A DNA stretch of 64,000 bases, from NCBI RefSeq assembly GCF_025420585.1, contig NZ_JAOEGB010000005.1, forward strand, positions 233,998-297,997. The letters are read 5' to 3'. The position numbers and the translations under genes are program-made. The DNA is from Planotetraspora sp. A-T 1434 (GTDB lineage: Bacteria; Actinomycetota; Actinomycetes; Streptosporangiales; Streptosporangiaceae). Below the pieces are notes generated by a model, which worked only from the letters and a program-made list of their open reading frames with translations, did not search any database and was not told the origin of the DNA. Of this stretch, positions 60,228 to 64,000 are shown one piece after another. How positions within the stretch are numbered: position 1 is the first letter of the stretch; each line of letters opens with the position of its first letter.

Positions 60228-60830
60228 TCAGCGGGCGAGCAGCGTCGAGACCACTGCCACGATCACGAACAGGGCGAGCAGGATGCCCAGGCCGATGAGA
60301 AGGCCTGACCGGCCGGAAGGGCTCTGGCTCCTATGGGGATCCCGCAGGTCGATCACGACGGTCTTGGCGATCACATCGTGGAGGCACCGCCTGTCGGAGT
60401 CCGCGAAGATCCACAGCGCGTCGACGAGATAGAGAACCGGCCCGAGATAGGGGATCCCCGTCAGTAAGGGGTGGACGAGCGCCCGCAGCCCGGAATCGCG
60501 AATGCCGGGCGCTTCCCCGGTCGCGCTGGACACGACTTTCAGCCGGCAGAGCCGCTTTCCGAGCGTCTGGCCCCACCGGGCGTGCAGCAGCCAGAAGTAG
60601 ATGGTGAAAAGGATGGTCCCGGCGACCTGGACCGGCCACCCGGGGTGTCCTGTGTAGGGGTCCAGGAAAGTGGTCAGAACAGACCTTCCAGAGGCTGAAG
60701 TCTCCCTGTGAAGGGGCAATGTCAATGGCGCGGTGGCGAGAGCGTAAATCACTCCGTCAATGAAGTGAGCGGCGAATCGATGACGCCTGGCGGCGAGAGG
60801 CTTCGCCACACGCGGGAGGGAGGTGATCGT
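60228..60830 (-). CDS. RDD family membrane protein
   Basis: A 200-aa RDD-domain protein with three or four helices (HFIDGVIYALATAPLTLPL, QVAGTILFTIYFWLLHARWG, then QTLGKRLCRLKVV, and LLIGLGILLALFVIVAVV at the end). In this protein the first RDD aspartate region reads RFAAHFIDG. The function of most RDD proteins is unknown. I use the GTG at 60830; no strong ribosome site is seen. Tandem 17-bp repeats lie just upstream. Confidence 0.8.
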   Translation of the reverse strand, partial: TITSLPRVAKPLAARRHRFAAHFIDGVIYALATAPLTLPLHRETSASGRSVLTTFLDPYTGHPGWPVQVAGTILFTIYFWLLHARWGQTLGKRLCRLKVVSSATGEAPGIRDSGLRALVHPLLTGIPYLGPVLYLVDALWIFADSDRRCLHDVIAKTVVIDLRDPHRSQSPSGRSGLLIGLGILLALFVIVAVVSTLLAR

Positions 60831-60845
60831 CACGCGGGCCAGTGT

Positions 60846-60890
60846 GCCGGAAGTGGTCTGACGCCGGAAGTGGTCTGACGCCGGAAGTGG
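60846..60890. repeat. tandem 17-bp repeats upstream of the RDD gene
   Basis: GCCGGAAGTGGTCTGAC at 60846-60862 and 60863-60879 are identical, followed by a partial third copy (11 bp) at 60880-60890. The array lies between the RDD start and the HxlR stop. It may be a regulator-binding array or slippage product. Confidence 0.85.
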
Positions 60891-60901
60891 CGCAGCGCGC
60901 C

Positions 60902-61294
60902 CTATCGGGCCGGCTTGGTGTCGTAGTCGTGCCGGGCCTGGTCGACTCTGCCGAGGTTCGTGGTGGCCCATTCCGCGAGATGGGCGAACAAAGGGGCGAG
61001 GCTGCGGCCCAACTCGCTGATCTCGTACTCCACCCGAGGGGGGATCTCCGGGTGGTACGTGCGCACGATCAGGCCGTCGCGTTCCAGTTGGCGAAGCCTC
61101 TGGGTCAACACCTTCGGCGTGATCGTGGTGATCCGTCGTTCCAGCTCAACGAACCGCTGCCGGCCGTGCGCGTGGAGGGTCCACAGGATCGGCGTGGTCC
61201 ACCGGCTGAACACGATGTCCACGACCGGGCTGATCGGACAGGCAAGCTCGGGATCGGTCGTCGCGGTCGTCGTCCAAGGTGCGCTGCCGTCCAC
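60902..61294 (-). CDS. HxlR family transcriptional regulator
   Basis: A 130-aa HxlR (DUF24) winged-helix protein: CPISPVVDIVFSRWTTPILW with the single N-terminal Cys (Cys19) often used for redox or electrophile sensing, and RFVELERRITTITPKVLTQR. It is divergent from an NmrA-like gene, the standard HxlR neighbour, across 152 bp with a palindrome. Confidence 0.92.
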   Translation of the reverse strand: MDGSAPWTTTATTDPELACPISPVVDIVFSRWTTPILWTLHAHGRQRFVELERRITTITPKVLTQRLRQLERDGLIVRTYHPEIPPRVEYEISELGRSLAPLFAHLAEWATTNLGRVDQARHDYDTKPAR

Positions 61295-61324
61295 GTGGAT
61301 CCCTCTGACATAGCCACTTTCCTC

Positions 61325-61334
61325 TAGGTACCTA
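61325..61334. promoter_or_regulatory. palindrome, possible HxlR operator
   Basis: TAGGTACCTA is a perfect 10-bp palindrome, continuing as CTATAT on one side, 30 bp upstream of the HxlR ATG. AT-rich palindromes with ACC/GGT arms are typical of HxlR-family sites. No second copy is seen. Confidence 0.4.
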
Positions 61335-61446
61335 CTATATCTGCGGTGTTAGCGTCGCCGGGGTCGCGGTGAGGCCACCCCGCTTCGCGACGTTCTCGCC
61401 CCACTCGGGGCGTGGACCACCACGATGAACCACCTGGGAGCTTTTC

Positions 61447-62293
61447 ATGATCGTAGTGACGGGAGCGACCGGCAACGTCGGCCGATCGCTCGTGCGGGCC
61501 CTCGCGGCAGCCGGTAAAAACGTGACGGCGGTGTCCCGCCGGGTCTCCGGCGGGGACGTGCCGGAAGGCGTCCGGCACCGGCAGGCCGACCTGACCGCAC
61601 CCGAGAAGCCTCCGGGCCGTCTTCGACGGCGCTGACGCGCTGTTCCTGCAGAACGGCGGCGCCAGTGCGCATCTGCTGAGCCCGCGGGACATCCTCGACG
61701 TCGCCAAAGCCGGCGGAATCAGACGGGTCGTGTTGCTGTCCTCCCAGGGAGTCGCGACCCGGCCGCAGTCGGCCTCCCATGGGGACGTGGGACGATCCAT
61801 CGAGGACGCCGTCCGCCAGTCGGGCTTGGACTGGACGATCCTGCGGCCTGGCGGCTTCAACTCCAACACCTACGCCTGGGCCGAGTCGGTCCGTGCCCAA
61901 CGGACCGTCGCCGCGCCGTTCGGTGACGTCGGCCTGCCGACCATCGACCCGGCCGACGTCGCGGAAGTCGCCGCCGCCACCCTGCGCGAGGACGGTCACG
62001 CCGGGCGGATCTACGAGCTGACCGGGCCCGCCCTTACGACACCCCGGCAACAAGCCGAGGCGCTCGGCGACGCGCTGGGCGAGCCGATTCGGTTCGCCGA
62101 GCTGACCCGCGACGAGGCCCGCGCGCAGATGCTGCGGTTCATGCCGGAGCCCGTGGTCGAGACCACCCTCGCCATCCTCGGCGAGCCCACTCCAGCCGAG
62201 CAGCGTGTCAGCCCCGACGTCGAGCGGGTCCTCGGCCGCGCGCCCCGCACCTTCGCCGACTGGGCCCGGCGCAACACCGCCGCCTTCCGGTAG
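61447..62293 (+). pseudogene. NmrA-like NAD(P)-binding protein gene with a single frameshift
   Basis: The 5' part starts MIVVTGATGNVGRSLVRALA, a perfect Rossmann loop, and runs to LTAPEKPPG. Then the frame is lost. In the next frame FDGADALFLQNGG follows at once and continues to the normal C-terminus (NTAAFR). Inserting one A in GAGAAGCC (about 61602-61606) explains the shift: removing it restores APESLRAVFDGAD. The rest is intact, with about 282 residues expected. It is either a recent mutation or a sequencing error. It is divergent from HxlR, so it is the expected target gene. Confidence 0.85.
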
Positions 62294-62460
62294 GACCTGA
62301 GCTGCCGGCCTGGGCCTGACCGCCGGAGAACACCCGAACGAAACCGGCCGCCAAGGGCGCTCGATGGCGGCGTCGCCACGCGTCGCCGCCGCCATCCGTC
62401 GTGTAGCCGTCCGTAACGGTCGCTACGCAAGAGGGTTTCCGGAGGGGCAGGCTTGATCCA

Positions 62461-63228
62461 TCACCGGTGAACCAGCGCTGCGACGTCGGCGAACAGCCGG
62501 TCATGGGCGGCGGCCTCATGAGAGGTCAGGTCCATGTTCTGGATGAACCCGTGCACGAGTCCGGCCTCCTGCCGGTGCACCACGCGCGCACCTGCCTGGG
62601 CCAGCCGCCGGGCGTAGGCGTCGCCTTCGTCGCGCAGTGCGTCATGCTCGGCGGTCACGATGAGTGCGTCCGGCATGCCGTACAGATCGGACGCCAGAAG
62701 AGAGCTCGCCTGAGGGCGCACGGCGGGATCAGGGGTCCACTGCGCGACGGTCCAGGCGAGGAAGTCGGCGTCGAGCCCGTGTCCGGAGCCCTTCTCCTCG
62801 ACACTGGGCTGCGACAACGTCAGGTCCGTGTTGGATCAAATAAGGATTTGTACGGCAGGCAGCGGCTCCCCGGCATCCCGCAGCCGCAGGCAAGCCATGG
62901 TCGCCAGGTAGCCGCCCGCGCTGTCGCCGGCGATCGCGACCGGCTGGGCCCAGCGCACCACCTCGGCCACGTCGTCGATGGCCGCGGGGTACGGATGCTC
63001 AGGCGCCAGCCGATAGTCCACCGCCAGGACTTCCACGTCACAGGCGTCGGCGATGCGCCGGCAGGTCCGGTCATGGGTGTTCAGATCACCGATCACCCAG
63101 GCGCCGCCGTGCGCGAACACCATCAGCGGCCGCTTCTCGCCCGAAGGCCGGTAGTGGCGCAACGGCAGGCCGTTCGGGCCATCCGCTCCCGAAGATGTCC
63201 CCAACCCCAAAGTAGGTCTTGATTGCAC
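62461..63228 (-). pseudogene. alpha/beta hydrolase (hormone-sensitive-lipase type) with in-frame stop
   Basis: Reading from 63228, the product has the oxyanion motif FAHGGAW, the nucleophile GDSAGG near residue 102, then PAVQILI, a TGA at 62838-62836, and in the same frame SNTDLTLSQPSVEEKGSGHG and so on to 62461. Relatives have LIYPNTDLT here, so TGA replaces a Tyr codon. Downstream, the acidic residue (EHDALRDEG) and histidine (LVHGF) are intact. Apart from the one nonsense codon the gene is complete (about 255 codons) and so was probably inactivated recently. Confidence 0.8.
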
Positions 63229-63257
63229 CGTGGTGCCTCGCAGACCTCATAGCGGTC

Positions 63258-63896
63258 TCACGGTAGGAGCGCCAGAGCCTCCTCGGTGTTGTGCTCGGCG
63301 ATCGACTGCATGAACGACCGGTCGGGGAAGTCTCCGTCGAGGAGGCGCAGCGGACCGGCCACCAGCGACAGGCGCATCGCGAGCATGAACAGATCGATGC
63401 GTTGCGGATCGAGACCGGGCTGGGACAGTGCCGCGTATCGCTCGCCGAAGCGGAGCTGGAGGAAGACGTGCTCCCACTCCACGTCGAAGTACATCAACCC
63501 CTCGATGTCGATCAATACAGCGTGTCCGTCACCGTCGACCAGGACGTGGTCAGGACCCAGCTCTGAGTGGATCAGCCCGTACTCCGCGCGCGGGGTCACC
63601 CGTGCAGCCAGTTCCTGCAGCCGGTCGCCCAACGCGCCGGCTGCTGCTGCGATCCTGCTGCCCCGGTCCGCCGCCTCCTCCAGGTCCCGCAACGCACGTT
63701 TGAGCACCAGGGCCTCACACGAGGCGCCGCCCGCTGTGACGTTCTGCTCCAGCAGGTCTACCCGGCCATACCGGGGGCCGTGGTGGCGGTGCATCACCTT
63801 GAGCATCCCGGCGAGGTCGCCCAGGGCAGCCGCCGCACGGGCGGGATCAGTGTCGAAGAGCCCCTCGAGCGGGCCGCCACAGACGTCCTCGACCAC
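63258..63896 (-). CDS. APH-like phosphotransferase, probably N-terminally truncated
   Basis: A 212-aa part of a protein-kinase-like phosphotransferase. The catalytic loop is IHSELGPDHVLVD (HxDxxxxN replaced by HSELGPDH) and the metal loop is LIDIEGLMYFDVEWE. The unusual catalytic loop suggests a divergent substrate or weak activity. Family homology continues upstream of the GTG at 63896 (GDVAVVEDVCGGP), and a stop lies about 15 codons further up, so the N-lobe with the ATP-binding lysine appears missing. It may be a broken gene; I leave it as CDS because the frame is open and the window ends close by. Confidence 0.6.
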   Translation of the reverse strand: MVEDVCGGPLEGLFDTDPARAAAALGDLAGMLKVMHRHHGPRYGRVDLLEQNVTAGGASCEALVLKRALRDLEEAADRGSRIAAAAGALGDRLQELAARVTPRAEYGLIHSELGPDHVLVDGDGHAVLIDIEGLMYFDVEWEHVFLQLRFGERYAALSQPGLDPQRIDLFMLAMRLSLVAGPLRLLDGDFPDRSFMQSIAEHNTEEALALLP

Positions 63897-64000
63897 GGCG
63901 ACATCGCCGGGTGCGGGACTGTAGAACTTTCCGGGACAGACCTACAGGGGAGCTAGAGCGGCGTCCGAGGTGGCGGTCTGGAGCAGCTCGCGCGACGGGC

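Noticed and set aside
62836..62838. TGA in the hydrolase read as selenocysteine or programmed readthrough
   Set aside because: Relatives have Tyr there, no SECIS-like hairpin is seen, and the enzyme's nucleophile is Ser, so a nonsense mutation is simpler.
63942..64000. Possible C-terminal end of a gene running off the window (minus strand, ending ALAPL-stop)
   Set aside because: Fewer than 20 codons, too short to support.

Overview
The window is high-GC actinomycete DNA. Codon third positions are strongly GC-biased, GTG starts are common, ribosome sites read AGGAGG or GGAG, and many families are typical of actinomycetes: ECF sigma factors with C-terminal domains, a PF04672 methyltransferase, DUF4242, a large AAA-LuxR regulator and a PIG-L amidase. 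A member of the Streptosporangiales or a relative would fit, but the genus cannot be fixed from the sequence. There is no rRNA, tRNA, CRISPR array or biosynthetic cluster. It reads as accessory chromosome: small regulator-plus-target cassettes, resistance and efflux genes, and many decayed fragments.

Layout. 0.1-3.4 kb: an acyltransferase, a candidate structured RNA with its own promoter and terminator, a small secreted protein, an acetyltransferase and a complete tyrosine recombinase. 3.5-5 kb: an ECF41-like sigma factor divergent from its carboxymuconolactone-decarboxylase partner. 5-9 kb: a leader ORF and a fossil of a tetracycline ribosomal-protection gene, then two ABC half-exporters; the second reads through antisense to a dapA-like gene. 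9.7-14 kb: a LysR regulator, a second ECF41 module (epimerase plus a sigma gene broken by deletion), an IS5-like relic, and a SnoaL protein divergent from TetR. 14-15.8 kb: decayed Tn3 transposase and integrase pieces around a 5'-truncated phosphotransferase. 15.8-22.7 kb: a TetR/MFS efflux pair with tandem operator repeats, a DUF1275 protein, a MOSC-ferredoxin reductase fusion, and a two-gene HEAT / MerR-HEAT operon with a textbook MerR promoter.

23-28.3 kb is the most coherent unit, a zinc-type metal homeostasis island. On the minus strand are two tiny His-rich proteins, a DivIVA-domain protein with a His-rich tail, and a ZIP permease. Divergent from them is a SmtB/CzrA-type ArsR sensor whose probable operator covers its own start codon, followed by a CDF exporter and an unusual CDF-like protein. 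28.4-44 kb holds single enzymes (two DHFR-like reductases, a phosphosulfolactate phosphatase, a rifampicin-monooxygenase-like flavoenzyme, a PIG-L deacetylase, an NAD-binding DUF2867 protein, an MBL hydrolase), an ECF42/DGPF cassette, and a UvrA-like ABC protein divergent from TetR. 44-52 kb: a LuxR regulator, DUF4242, a ketosynthase, a pentapeptide-repeat protein, and a rearrangement junction between a LuxR fragment and an FtsH lacking its membrane anchor. 52-64 kb: RNase HII, a PadR/ABC operon, a secreted TAP-type hydrolase, a winged-helix/membrane pair, an inositol-phosphatase-like gene, RDD and HxlR genes, and three damaged genes.

The common logic is local control: almost every transporter or redox enzyme lies beside its own one-component regulator or ECF sigma factor, and several cognate promoters or operators can be read from the sequence.
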